Below, piece by piece: positions 17,301 through 25,156 of a stretch of 64,000 bases of DNA (its first letter is position 1; each line of letters starts with the position of its first letter). The stretch spans positions 992,001-1,056,000 of the forward strand of contig NZ_CP038256.1 in the NCBI RefSeq assembly GCF_004564075.1, in the 5' to 3' direction. The notes beneath the pieces were generated by a model, which saw only the letters and a list, made by a program, of their open reading frames with translations, ran no database searches and was not told the DNA's origin. This DNA comes from Microbacterium sediminis. Lineage in GTDB: Bacteria; Actinomycetota; Actinomycetes; Actinomycetales; Microbacteriaceae. Both the position numbers and the translations under genes were made by a program.

Positions 17301-17966
17301 CTCGGCTCGGGCATCCAGGTGGCCATGAAGGACCTCGAGCTGCGCGGTGCGGGAAACCTCCTCGGCGCCGAGCAGGCCGGCCACATCGCGGGCGTCGGCT
17401 TCGACCTGTACCTGCGCATGATCGGCGAGGCCGTGGCGACGTTCCGCGGGGAGGAGACCGACGGCCCCGTCGAGCTGCGCCTCGAGCTGCCGGTGGACGC
17501 GCGCATCCCCGAGTCCTACATCGACAGCGAGCGCCTGCGCCTGGAGGCGTATCAGAAGCTCTCGGCGGCGGCCGCCGTGTCGTCGCCGGACGACGCGATC
17601 GACCTCGTCGTCGAGGAACTGACCGACCGGTACGGCGAGCCACCGGCCGAGGTGCAGGGGCTCGTGCGGGTGGCGCGCCTGCGTCGCCGCGCTGCGAAGG
17701 CCGGGCTGGCCGATGTGGTGGCGATGGGCAAGAACCTGCGCATCGCGCCGGCGAAGCTGCCCGACTCGATGAAGGTGCGCGTGCAGCGGCTGTACCCGGG
17801 AGCCAAGATCCTCGCCGGGGGAGAGGCCATGGTCGTGCCGCTGTCCACGCGGATCGAGCCGGGCGACGACGCGGCGCTCATCGACTGGGTCGCGCAGCTG
17901 CTCGACGCCATCTTCCCGGTGCCCGAGAAGGCCGAGCCGGCGGGAGCGGCGGCGTCCGACGGGTAG
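14349..17966 (+). CDS. mfd: Transcription-repair coupling factor
   Basis: 1205 residues from a GTG start, apparently leaderless. The protein removes RNA polymerase stalled at lesions and recruits UvrA. Order: UvrB-like N-terminal module (LLVIAPTGRRADAL, VVTASVRSAVQPL), the CarD-like polymerase-interaction domain (LKPGDFVVHSTHGIGRFVEM), RecG-like translocase motifs (LLSGDVGFGKTEVAVRAAF, IVDEEQRFGVEHK, MSATPIPRTL, QLRGRVGRGRERAYAY) and the C-terminal TRCF domain. Full length for the family. The stop codon overlaps a TAGGCT box that may serve nhaA. Confidence 0.98.
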   Translation: MTVHGIPRALDRSESFRDALANSGVDADFSLVDGLDAPALAALLDRRSAAGRPGALLVIAPTGRRADALGASLQSLVPGATVLSFPAWETLPHERLSPSAETVGRRLETLRTLAAWDGTAPIVVTASVRSAVQPLAAGLADVEPVVLAPGSRGRELDEIVEALVERAYTRVDMVSRRGEFAVRGGILDVFPPVAEHPYRVEFFGDEVDAIRAFSVADQRSLPGEVARVELVPSRELLLTAQVRERARSLQGRFPGIAQMLEKMAEGIPSEGMESLTPVVAGPLVSLASYLPSGAAVALVDPERAITRALSLAETNREFLEAAWNAATSGASAPVDLETGDFLTIGRLRDDVRSGGGVWWTLSPFDSGAADMADEFAEAELDVETDATVRVRGSVVPSFQGNVDGATEHIADRVRAGWAVVVVAEGAGLVERARDVLSERGLAARIVDTLDDAPEGGVVTLVRGAIEQGFESEEARLAVLSENEFYGRTIGGTNRGPKKLASRRRNVVDPLQLKPGDFVVHSTHGIGRFVEMTKRQVSSGGRNAVKTERDYLVLEYAPSKRGYPGDKLYVPTDQLDLLSKYVGGESPQLSKMGGSDWSQAKSRARKAVRDIAVELVKLYSARMAAKGHAFGPDTPWQRELEEAFPFAETPDQLQTIDEIKRDMERPIPMDRLLSGDVGFGKTEVAVRAAFKAIQDGKQVAMLVPTTLLVKQHLETFTERFAGFPVKVKPLSRFQTDKEARETIQGLLDGSVDMVIGTHRILTEGVTFKDLGLLIVDEEQRFGVEHKDALKKLKTNVDILAMSATPIPRTLEMAVTGIREMSTLATPPEDRHPILSYVGPRNDKQLAAAIRRELLREGQVFYVHNRVQSINSVAAHLAELVPEARIAVAHGKMGEHQLEQVVDDFWERKFDVLVCTTIIETGIDITNANTIIIDRADKYGLAQLHQLRGRVGRGRERAYAYFVYDENKPLSETAADRLQTIAVHNDLGSGIQVAMKDLELRGAGNLLGAEQAGHIAGVGFDLYLRMIGEAVATFRGEETDGPVELRLELPVDARIPESYIDSERLRLEAYQKLSAAAAVSSPDDAIDLVVEELTDRYGEPPAEVQGLVRVARLRRRAAKAGLADVVAMGKNLRIAPAKLPDSMKVRVQRLYPGAKILAGGEAMVVPLSTRIEPGDDAALIDWVAQLLDAIFPVPEKAEPAGAAASDG

Positions 17967-18045
17967 GCTGGGTTCCTGGTGTGCCGGGAAGTCTGGTCGG
18001 CGTCGCGCGTGATCCGCGCGCGAGAGTCGACCCCGAAAGGACCCG

Positions 18046-19263
18046 ATGAAGCTCCTGCGCTCTGAGCGTTTCCCCGCCTTCCTCCTGCTCGGCGCCGCCG
18101 TGCTCGGCCTGCTCGTGGCCAACCTGCCGTTCGGCGGGGCCGTGATCGAGGCCAGCCACGCGCACCTGGCCATCCCCGGCACCGGCCTCGATCTGTCGAT
18201 CGCGCACTGGGTGAGCGACTTCCTGCTCGCGATCTTCTTCTTCGGCGCGGCGATCGAGCTCGTGTACGAGATCACGAGCGGGCAGCTGAACAGCGTCAAG
18301 CGCGCCCTCACGCCCGCGATCGCCGCGGCCGGCGGCGTGATCGTGCCGATCGCGATCTACTTGCTCATCGCCGGGCACGACCCCGCCACGGCGGGCGGCT
18401 GGCCGGTGCCGACCGCCACCGACATCGCCTTCGCGCTCGGGGTGCTCGCGATGTTCGGCAAGGGACTGCCGTCGAAGGTGCGCGTGTTCCTGCTCGCGCT
18501 CGCGATCATCGACGACATCGTCGGGATCATCTTCATCGCGGTGCTCTTCGCGCACGACCTCGACCTCGGCAGCCTCGCGATCGCGCTGGTGCTCGTCATC
18601 GCCTTCGCGGTGGTGAGCCGGTACCTGAACCCCCGCAACCGCGCCGTGCTCGTGCCGATCATGATCGTGCTCGGGCTGGGCGCCTGGGCCTTCACGTACC
18701 TGGGCGGCATCCACGCCACGATCGCCGGTGTGCTCCTCGGCGTCGCGATCCGCCAGAACACCGGCATGCACGCCCGTCACGTGCTCGAGCCCTGGATCAA
18801 CGGGCTCATCCTGCCGGTGTTCGCGTTCTTCGCGGCGCTCGTGATGATCCCGCAGGTGTCGGTGTCGGAGCTCTCTCCCGCGCTGTGGGGCATCCTCGTC
18901 GCGCTGCCGGTGGGCAAGATCATCGGCATCTCGGCCGCCGGCTGGCTCGCCGTGCGCCTGAACCGGACCAAGGGCGAGGAGCCCGCCATCCACTTCGCCG
19001 ACATCGTCGCCGCGGGTGCCCTGGGCGGCATCGGCTTCACGGTGTCGCTCCTCATGGCGAACCTCGCGTTCGCGGACGACCCCGCGATCAAGGACCAGGC
19101 GATCCTCGGCGTGCTCGGCGGATCGCTCATCGCGCTCGCGCTGTCGGCCGTGCTCGTGTCGTGGCGCGCCGCGCACCACCGTCGGCTGCAGCGCGAGGGC
19201 ACCGAGCCCGCCGAGCCTGAGGTGCACCACGCGCCCGACGAGATCCACGGGCAGCTGGAGTAG
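18046..19263 (+). CDS. nhaA: Na+/H+ antiporter NhaA
   Basis: 405 residues from ATG with GAAAGGA upstream. About eleven hydrophobic helices; the paired aspartates in LALAIIDDIVGIIF match the Na+/H+ binding site of NhaA, and PTATDIAFALGVL is the conserved unwound-helix region. It exports Na+ in exchange for protons at the membrane. A TAGGCT box at 17964-17969, overlapping the mfd stop, is a candidate -10. Its stop and the convergent mazG stop form a 16-bp palindrome (19257-19272), simply because both end in GAG-TAG. Confidence 0.96.
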   Translation: MKLLRSERFPAFLLLGAAVLGLLVANLPFGGAVIEASHAHLAIPGTGLDLSIAHWVSDFLLAIFFFGAAIELVYEITSGQLNSVKRALTPAIAAAGGVIVPIAIYLLIAGHDPATAGGWPVPTATDIAFALGVLAMFGKGLPSKVRVFLLALAIIDDIVGIIFIAVLFAHDLDLGSLAIALVLVIAFAVVSRYLNPRNRAVLVPIMIVLGLGAWAFTYLGGIHATIAGVLLGVAIRQNTGMHARHVLEPWINGLILPVFAFFAALVMIPQVSVSELSPALWGILVALPVGKIIGISAAGWLAVRLNRTKGEEPAIHFADIVAAGALGGIGFTVSLLMANLAFADDPAIKDQAILGVLGGSLIALALSAVLVSWRAAHHRRLQREGTEPAEPEVHHAPDEIHGQLE

Positions 19264-19265
19264 GC

Positions 19266-19940
19266 CTACTCCGCGGCGCGGATCTCGTCGGCGAGCTCGC
19301 GGACGCGGCCGCGCAGCGCGCGCTCGGCGTCCCAGCCGCGGGCGCGGGCGAGCGCGACGAGGCCGAGCAGGGTGTCGCCGAGCTCCTCCTCGCTCGCCGG
19401 CAGCGCCTGCATGCCGTCGGCCTGCTCGATCGCCTCGGCCGCCGCGATCTCCCCGAGCAGCTCGCGGCCGACGCCCACCTGCTCGCCCTTGCCCAGCAGC
19501 TTCTGCGCGAGAGCGAGCGACGGCATCCCGGCCGCGACGCCGTCGAGCACCGACGTGCGCTCGCGCTTCTCGGCCGCCTTGGCCGCGTTCCACAGCTCCA
19601 GCACGCGCTCGGGCGTCTCGGCCGTCTCGTCGCCGAAGACGTGGGGGTGGCGGCGGATCATCTTGTCGTTGAGCCCGCGGGCGACGTCGTCGATGTCGAA
19701 CGGATCGTCGGCACGCGAGGCGAGCTCGGCGTGGAACAGCACCTGCCACAGCAGATCGCCGAGCTCCTCGCGCATCTCCGCGCGATCGCCGCGCTCGACC
19801 GCATCGACCAGCTCCGCCGACTCCTCGATGAGGTACGGGATCAGCTCCTCGTGGGTCATCTGCTGCGTCCACACGCAGCGATCCCGCACCTGCCGCATGG
19901 TGTCGGCCGTCCGCTTCAGCTCGTCCCCGAATCCGCTCAC
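19266..19940 (-). CDS. mazG: Nucleoside triphosphate pyrophosphohydrolase MazG
   Basis: 224 residues from a GTG at 19940, chosen because homology begins near MRQVRDRCVWTQQMTHEEL; the open frame upstream runs through an inverted repeat. Metal-binding EESAELVDAV and REELGDLLWQVLFHAEL motifs identify the MazG fold. It hydrolyses NTPs to NMP and pyrophosphate, limiting aberrant nucleotides or ppGpp. Two bases separate its stop from that of nhaA. Confidence 0.93.
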   Translation of the reverse strand: MSGFGDELKRTADTMRQVRDRCVWTQQMTHEELIPYLIEESAELVDAVERGDRAEMREELGDLLWQVLFHAELASRADDPFDIDDVARGLNDKMIRRHPHVFGDETAETPERVLELWNAAKAAEKRERTSVLDGVAAGMPSLALAQKLLGKGEQVGVGRELLGEIAAAEAIEQADGMQALPASEEELGDTLLGLVALARARGWDAERALRGRVRELADEIRAAE

Positions 19941-19961
19941 CTGCCCATCCTGCCGCGTAAG

Positions 19962-20021
19962 TCCGCAAGTCTCTGTCGAATCCGGTCCGCGGAACGCGCG
20001 GATCTGACACAGACTTGCGGA
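19962..20021. repeat. Inverted repeat between mazG and hisS
   Basis: TCCGCAAGTCTCTGTC (19962-19977) is repeated inverted at 20006-20021 with one mismatch, around a 28-bp centre. It lies between the divergent mazG and hisS starts. It could be a REP-like extragenic palindrome or a regulatory site. Confidence 0.6.
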
Positions 20022-20058
20022 TTTCCGGGCGATCCCGACCTGAGAGAATGGACGGGCT

Positions 20059-21342
20059 ATGGCTTCCGTGAATGCGCCGCGCGGCATGCGCGACTTCCTC
20101 CCCGCCGATAAGGCCCGCCGCGAGCGGGTGCTCTCCGTGATCCGCGAGCGCTACCGCGCCCATGGCTTCGACGAGATCGAGACCCCGGTCGTGGAGGAGT
20201 ACGCGCGCCTGCACGCCGGGATCGGCGGCGACAACGAGAAGCTCGCCTTCAACATCCTCCGCCGCGGCCTGGACGCGGAGGCGATCCGCGCCGCCGCCGA
20301 GGACCCCGCCGCGCTCACCGACCTGGGCCTGCGCTACGACCTCACCGTGCCGCTGGCCCGCTTCTACGCCACGCACCGCGCGGAGCTGCCCACGGTCTTC
20401 CGCTCGATCCAGATCGCGCCCGTGTGGCGCGCCGAGCGCCCGCAGAAGGGCCGCTACCGCCAGTTCGTGCAGTGCGACATCGACATCATCGGCGACGAGA
20501 CCGCGCGCGCCGAGGCCGAGCTGATCGTCGCCTCGCTCGACACGCTCGCGGCGCTCGAGCTCGAGGGCGCGAGCGTCCGGATCAACGACCGCCGCGCGCT
20601 CGACGCGATGCTCGACGCGTTCGGCTTCGCGGTCGACGAGCGCCCCGGCGTGCTCATCACGATCGACAAGCTCGACAAGATCGGTCCCGCCGGCGTCGCC
20701 GCCGAGCTGCGCGAGCGCGGCGCCACGGCGGCCGCGGTCGACGCGTTCGAGGCGTTCCTCACCCGGCCGCAGACGCGGGAGTACCTGCCGTTCGGCGAGG
20801 CACAGATCCGCAAGGCCCTGCCGGAGGGCGTCGGCGCCGAGGTCATCGCGCACCTCGTGGGCATCGGCGAGGCCGTCGCGGCCGCCCGCGCCGAGATCGA
20901 CCCGCCGCTCGTGTTCGACCCGTTCCTCGTGCGCGGCATGGGGTACTACACCGGCACGATCTTCGAGCTCGCGCACCCCTCGGTGAGCTATTCGCTCGGC
21001 GGCGGTGGGCGCTACGACGGCATGATCGGCCGGTTCCTCGGCCAGGACGTGCCGGCGGTCGGGTTCTCGATCGGCTTCGAGCGGATCGTCGATCTCGTCG
21101 CGCTCGCCGACGCCGGCGCCGCGCCGGCGGTCGTGCTCGTGCACGATCGCGACGTGCCGGTCGCGGAGCTCGTGGCCCTCAAGGCCGCGCTCGTGGCCGA
21201 GGGATCGCGCGTGCGCCTGGAGCGGCGCACCAAGAACCTCAAGGCGCTGCTGGCCCGGGCCGAGGCGGACGGCTACACGGCGTTCGCGTCGGTCGCGGCC
21301 GGCGCCACGCGCGAGGCGCTCGAGCTCAAGCCGCTCGGCTGA
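20059..21342 (+). CDS. hisS: Histidyl-tRNA synthetase
   Basis: 427 residues, class II synthetase that charges tRNA-His. Motif 1 region RGMRDFLP and EIETPVVEEY; motif 2 FRSIQIAPVWRAERPQKGRYRQFVQ; the His-binding segment RGMGYYTGTIFEL; motif 3 GGGGRYDGMIGRF and GFSIGFERI; the C-terminal anticodon-binding domain follows. It has no obvious ribosome site, so it may be leaderless. It is divergent from mazG. Confidence 0.97.
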   Translation: MASVNAPRGMRDFLPADKARRERVLSVIRERYRAHGFDEIETPVVEEYARLHAGIGGDNEKLAFNILRRGLDAEAIRAAAEDPAALTDLGLRYDLTVPLARFYATHRAELPTVFRSIQIAPVWRAERPQKGRYRQFVQCDIDIIGDETARAEAELIVASLDTLAALELEGASVRINDRRALDAMLDAFGFAVDERPGVLITIDKLDKIGPAGVAAELRERGATAAAVDAFEAFLTRPQTREYLPFGEAQIRKALPEGVGAEVIAHLVGIGEAVAAARAEIDPPLVFDPFLVRGMGYYTGTIFELAHPSVSYSLGGGGRYDGMIGRFLGQDVPAVGFSIGFERIVDLVALADAGAAPAVVLVHDRDVPVAELVALKAALVAEGSRVRLERRTKNLKALLARAEADGYTAFASVAAGATREALELKPLG

Positions 21343-21403
21343 GCCCGCGGCCTTGCCCCGCACGGGCGGCGGCCGCCAGACTCGCGGTGACGAAGGGGGC
21401 GCG

Positions 21404-21796
21404 ATGGCGCAATCGCTGTACCTGTGGTTCCCGGGCAACGCCGCGGAGGCGCTCGCGTTCTATCGCGACACCTTCGGCGGGGAGCTCGAGCTGCACACCT
21501 ACGCCGAATTCGGCCGGGCCGACGGTCCGCCGGATGCGGTGGCGCACGGGACGCTGTCGGGGCCGGTGAGCCTGTACGGGTGCGACGCCGGCGGCGACGA
21601 GGACGCGGTCGTGATGACCGGGATCAGCGTCGCCCTGCTCGGCGCCGCCAACGCCGAGACGTCGCGCCGGTGGTTCGCCGCCCTGAGCGAGGGTGGTCGC
21701 GTCATCGACCCGCTGCAGCGGCGACCCTGGGGCGCGCACGACGGCCAGGTGCGCGATCGCTACGGGGTGCGCTGGCTCGTCGGCTTCGAGGACTGA
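21404..21796 (+). CDS. VOC-family (PhnB/glyoxalase-like) protein
   Basis: 130 residues from ATG with GAAGGGGG upstream. LYLWFPGNAAEALAFYRDTF and the ending DRYGVRWLVGF are typical of the PhnB-like branch of the vicinal oxygen chelate superfamily; DPLQRRPWGAHDGQVRDRYG lies in the usual C-terminal position. The family includes glyoxalases and resistance proteins, and the substrate cannot be predicted. It follows hisS by 61 bp and is convergent with a Nudix gene. Confidence 0.85.
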   Translation: MAQSLYLWFPGNAAEALAFYRDTFGGELELHTYAEFGRADGPPDAVAHGTLSGPVSLYGCDAGGDEDAVVMTGISVALLGAANAETSRRWFAALSEGGRVIDPLQRRPWGAHDGQVRDRYGVRWLVGFED

Positions 21797-21800
21797 GCGC

Positions 21801-22283
21801 TCAGAACCCGATCGGCGTCACCGGCGCGAGGGTCCGACCCCGCAGCCGCTCGAGCACGAGGCGCTCGTGCGGGACGACGGGATCGGGGAGGGCGTCCAGC
21901 GCGAACCAGCGCAGGTCGGAGGCCTTGTCCTCCTGCAGCACCGGGTCGCCCGTCCACCTCGAACAGGCGAAGAAGAAGTCGACGCGTTCGTCGATCGCCG
22001 CGCCCTCGCCTGTGCGATGCTCGATCGTGAGGAACTCCAGATCCTCCGGCGCGACCGCGACGCCCAGCTCCTCGGCGGCCTCGCGCGCGGCCGCGGCCAG
22101 CACCGACTCGCCCTGCTCGACGTGCCCGGCCGCCCCGGCCGCCCAGTGCGCGTCGTAGTACCCGGTGCCGGCGCGCAGCTGCAGCAGCACCTCGTCCCCG
22201 CGGCGCAGGAACACGTAGGCGGCGGGGATCACGGTGAAGCGGCCGTGCTGGGCGGCATAGGCCTCGGTGTAGCGCTCGGTCAT
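21801..22283 (-). CDS. Nudix hydrolase
   Basis: 160 residues from ATG 22283. The Nudix box is complete: GHVEQGESVLAAAAREAAEE followed by LGV. VIPAAYVFLRRGDEVLLQLR starts the fold. It hydrolyses a nucleoside diphosphate linked to some moiety; substrate unknown. Its stop lies four bases from the convergent VOC gene. The 152 bp upstream, towards chrA, hold a repeat palindrome and no promoter I can name. Confidence 0.9.
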   Translation of the reverse strand: MTERYTEAYAAQHGRFTVIPAAYVFLRRGDEVLLQLRAGTGYYDAHWAAGAAGHVEQGESVLAAAAREAAEELGVAVAPEDLEFLTIEHRTGEGAAIDERVDFFFACSRWTGDPVLQEDKASDLRWFALDALPDPVVPHERLVLERLRGRTLAPVTPIGF

Positions 22284-22313
22284 GCCTCCATCCTCGCGCC
22301 CAGGCCGCCCCGC

Positions 22314-22395
22314 GCCTGCGATTGCGCGCAGACCTGCGTTGCCGCGCACCACGGGGCGCGTGGGGTGCGCCGAATCGCAGATCTGCGCCGGAACG
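22314..22395. repeat. REP-like palindromic element
   Basis: CTGCGATTGCGCAGACCTGCG near the left edge is matched in inverse by AATCGCAGATCTGCGC on the right, with a GC-rich centre. It lies between the Nudix gene and the end of chrA. The GCAGA(C/T)CTGC core is itself palindromic. Confidence 0.45.
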
Positions 22396-22435
22396 CCGGC
22401 CACGCACACGAGCCGGGCCCCGGCCCCGGCCCCGG

Positions 22436-23638
22436 TCAGATCCCGGCGAGCTCGAGCACGACGCCGGCCGCGGCGCCCACGAGCACCACGGCCCACGGCG
22501 GCAGCTTCCAGGCCACGAGCAGCACGAAGCAGCCGAGCGCGACCGTGAAGCTGCCGGCCCCGGTGATCGCGGTGGTGAAGACGGGATCGTAGAGGGCGGC
22601 GGCGAGGATGCCGACGACGGCGGCGTTCGCGCCGTTCATGAGGCCCTGGCCGTTCGTGCTCGCCCGCAGCGCGCCCCAGAACGGCAGGGCGGCGATGAGC
22701 AGCAGGAAGCCCGGCAGGAAGATCGCGACCAGGGCGATCACCGCGCCGAGAAGGCCGCCCGCGCCGTTGCCGCTGGCGGCACCGAGGAACGCGGCGAAGG
22801 TGAACAGGGGGCCGGGCATCGCCTGCGCGGCGCCGTAGCCCGCGAGGAACTCGGGCGCCGTGACCCAGCCCGTCGCGACCACCTCGGCCTCGAGCAGCGG
22901 CAGCACCACGTGCCCGCCGCCGAAGACGAGCGCGCCGGCGCGGTAGAAGGCGTCGGCCAGGGCCGCCGCCGGGGCGCTCGTGGCCACGGCCACGAGGGGG
23001 AGCGCGATGAGCAGGGCGACGAACGCCGCCAGCGAGGCGATCCCCGCCGCGCGCGAGACGGGCACGCGCAGCGCCGCCGGCGCCGACGCCGAGCGGGGCC
23101 GGCACAGCAGCAGCCCGACGACGGCGCCGAGCGCGATCGCGATGAGCTGCCCGGAGGCGCTCGCCGCCAGCAGCGCGATGCCGGCCGCGCCGGCGGCGAT
23201 CGCGGCGCGGGTGGGATCGGGTGCGAGCGTGCGCGCCATGCCCCACACGGCCTGCGCGACGATCGCGACGGCGACGATCTTCAGCCCCTCGAGGATGCCG
23301 GCGCCGACGGGACCCTCGAACAGTGCGGCGCCGAACGCGAACGCGACCATGAGCACCGCGGAGGGCAGGGTGAAGGCCAGGAACGCCGCGAGCGCGCCGA
23401 GCGGACCGGCCCGCAGCAGCCCGATCGCGAAGCCGACCTGGCTCGATGCCGGCCCGGGCAGGAACTGGCACAGCGCCACGAGATCGGCGTACGCCCGATC
23501 GTCGAGCCACCGGCGCCGATCCACGAACTCGGTGCGGAAGAAGCCCAGGTGTGCGACCGGCCCGCCGAACGAGGTCACCCCGAGCGTGAGGAAGGCCCGC
23601 GCCACCTCCCACGCGGATCCGCGCGCCGTCGTGTTCAC
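22436..23638 (-). CDS. chrA: Chromate efflux transporter ChrA
   Basis: 400 residues from a GTG at 23638. Two homologous halves of about 200 residues, as in long-chain CHR proteins: the first opens with LGVTSFGGPVAHLGFFRTEF and QFLPGPASSQVGFAIG, the second with ALVFGGGHVVLPLLEAEVV and GYGAAQAMPGPLFTFAAFLG. It uses proton motive force to expel chromate or related oxyanions. A TACACT box ends six bases before the start, so it is probably leaderless. It is divergent from the GntR operon. Confidence 0.93.
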   Translation of the reverse strand: MNTTARGSAWEVARAFLTLGVTSFGGPVAHLGFFRTEFVDRRRWLDDRAYADLVALCQFLPGPASSQVGFAIGLLRAGPLGALAAFLAFTLPSAVLMVAFAFGAALFEGPVGAGILEGLKIVAVAIVAQAVWGMARTLAPDPTRAAIAAGAAGIALLAASASGQLIAIALGAVVGLLLCRPRSASAPAALRVPVSRAAGIASLAAFVALLIALPLVAVATSAPAAALADAFYRAGALVFGGGHVVLPLLEAEVVATGWVTAPEFLAGYGAAQAMPGPLFTFAAFLGAASGNGAGGLLGAVIALVAIFLPGFLLLIAALPFWGALRASTNGQGLMNGANAAVVGILAAALYDPVFTTAITGAGSFTVALGCFVLLVAWKLPPWAVVLVGAAAGVVLELAGI

Positions 23639-23644
23639 GCGGGG

Positions 23645-23650
23645 AGTGTA
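23645..23650 (-). promoter_or_regulatory. -10 box for leaderless chrA
   Basis: On the minus strand this reads TACACT, six bases before the GTG start at 23638. Confidence 0.5.
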
Positions 23651-23674
23651 CCGGGGCGAGATGGCGGGCACGGA

Positions 23675-23704
23675 TTGACGCCATTGTTCTATTGCAAATA
23701 GAAT
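23675..23704 (+). promoter_or_regulatory. Promoter and YtrA-type operator of the GntR operon
   Basis: TTGACG (23675-23680) and TAGAAT (23699-23704) are separated by 18 bp. The palindrome TTCTATT-GCA-AATAGAA (23687-23703) covers the -10 box, the arrangement expected for repression by the GntR protein encoded 20 bp downstream. The AT-rich site stands out from its surroundings. Confidence 0.7.
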
Positions 23705-23723
23705 AAGTGCGAAGGGGGGCGAG

Positions 23724-24122
23724 ATGCTGCTGAGGATCGATCCGACGCGAGACGAGCCGGTGTACGCGCAGCTCGCGGCGTCGATCCGCGCCGACATCGC
23801 CGCCGGCCGCGTCGGTGCGGGGGAGCGGCTGCCCTCGGCCAAGGACGTTGCGCGCGCCCTGACCGTCAACCTGCACACGGTGCTGCACGCGTATCAGGTG
23901 CTGCGCGACGAGGGCCTCATCTCGATGCGGCCCGGGCGCGGCGCCGTCGTGGCCGAGCGCGGCGCGGCCGTCGCCGCGCTGCTGCCCCAGATCGCGCGCC
24001 TGGCCGCACGGGCCGACGAGCTCGGCATCGACCGCGACACGCTCGCCTCGCTCGTGCGCGACGCGAGCGCCGACGACCGAGACGCGAGCACCGACGACAC
24101 GGAGAGGGGAGAGGGCACATGA
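23724..24122 (+). CDS. GntR-family regulator, YtrA subfamily
   Basis: 132 residues, the short YtrA size: winged helix at about 10-80 (PVYAQLAASIRADIAAGRV, ERLPSAKDVARALTVNLHTV, YQVLRDEGLISMRPGRGAVV) with only a brief helical tail instead of an effector domain. GAAGGGGGGCGAG precedes the ATG. YtrA proteins repress neighbouring transport or envelope genes and respond to cell-wall antibiotics. It overlaps the next gene by 4 bp (ATGA) and has a matching palindrome over its promoter. Confidence 0.92.
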   Translation: MLLRIDPTRDEPVYAQLAASIRADIAAGRVGAGERLPSAKDVARALTVNLHTVLHAYQVLRDEGLISMRPGRGAVVAERGAAVAALLPQIARLAARADELGIDRDTLASLVRDASADDRDASTDDTERGEGT

Positions 24123-25156
24123 CCACGCTCACGAGGGAGGCCGCCCGACGGCGCTACGCGACGATCGCGCTCGCGATCCCGCTCGCCGTCCTGGCGCTGC
24201 TGCTGGCGGCGCAGGCGGCACTGCTGCCGCTGCTGCCCGATCCCGTGGCCTCGCACTGGGGGCTCGCGGGGGAGCCCGACGGCTTCAGCGCCCCGTGGAC
24301 CCTGCCGCTGGTCACCGCGGGCGCGGGCATCGTCGTCACTCTGCTCATCGGCCTCGCGCCGTACCTGGCGGACGTGCCGCCGGCGCGCGGCGGCGCCATG
24401 AGCTACCGGCTGCTGGCCGCGCTCGTCTGGGCGGAGACCGGATTCATCGGCACCCTGATGATCGCCACCTTCGTACCGCAGATCGGGCTGGACGACGCCC
24501 GCGACGCGCGGCTGCCGGGCTGGTGGGCGCTGATCGGCGTCGCGATCGCCGCCGTCCTGGCGCTGCTCGCGTGGCGCCTCGTCGTGGAGCCGCCCCGGGC
24601 GGGCGAGGACCCCGAGCAGCCCGCGCCGATCGCGCTGCGCGCGAGCGAGCAGGCGGTGTGGCTGCGCACCGCGTCGATGAGCGGGGCGGGCATCGCGCTC
24701 GCCGCGACGGCGGCCGTCGTGACCGTGGGCGCCGCGGCGCTCGCCGCGCACGCCGATCTGCGCGTGGACGGGGCGATCGGCGGCGGGACGCTCCTGATCA
24801 TCGCCGTCGCGCTCCTGCTGATCGCGGTGCTGGCCGCCGGCACGGCGTTCCGCGTGCGGGTGGACGGCGACGGGCTCGACGTCCGCGCGCGGATCGGATG
24901 GCCGCGCGTCCGCATCCCGCGCGATCGGATCCGCTCGGCCGCCGTCGTCGACGTCAATCCGATGGGCGAGTACGGCGGATGGGGCTGGCGCTACAGCGTG
25001 AACTCCGGGTGGGGTGTCGTCCTGCGCGCCGGGGAGGCCCTGCGCGTCGTCCGCACGGACGGGAAGGCGTTCACGATCACCGTCGACGACGCCGAGACGG
25101 GCGTCGCCCTGCTCAACGGCCTGATCGCCCGCGACGCGAAGGAGACGGGCCGATGA
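24119..25156 (+). CDS. DUF1648-domain membrane protein
   Basis: 345 residues, about six membrane segments. The N-terminal region has LPDPVASHWGLAGEPDGF, the hallmark of DUF1648; the C-terminal 100 residues form a soluble PH-like domain (AFRVRVDGDGLDVRARIGWP, RIRSAAVVDVNPMGEYGGWGW). The combination is frequent beside YtrA regulators in Actinobacteria; function unknown. It overlaps both neighbours by 4 bp, so it is part of a three-gene operon. Confidence 0.85.
   Translation: MTTLTREAARRRYATIALAIPLAVLALLLAAQAALLPLLPDPVASHWGLAGEPDGFSAPWTLPLVTAGAGIVVTLLIGLAPYLADVPPARGGAMSYRLLAALVWAETGFIGTLMIATFVPQIGLDDARDARLPGWWALIGVAIAAVLALLAWRLVVEPPRAGEDPEQPAPIALRASEQAVWLRTASMSGAGIALAATAAVVTVGAAALAAHADLRVDGAIGGGTLLIIAVALLLIAVLAAGTAFRVRVDGDGLDVRARIGWPRVRIPRDRIRSAAVVDVNPMGEYGGWGWRYSVNSGWGVVLRAGEALRVVRTDGKAFTITVDDAETGVALLNGLIARDAKETGR

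Noticed and set aside
14349..18049. Second long plus-strand frame at 15419-18049 inside mfd
   Set aside because: Out-of-frame shadow of mfd, rich in Arg and Gly, no motif.
19257..19272. GGAGTAGGCCTACTCC palindrome as an operator or terminator
   Set aside because: It arises because two convergent genes both end in GAG-TAG two bases apart; it has no loop and is best explained by that.
21801..23888. Fusion of Nudix and chrA on one minus-strand frame
   Set aside because: The long frame runs out of phase through chrA; the Nudix gene has its own ATG and the chrA product is read in another frame.
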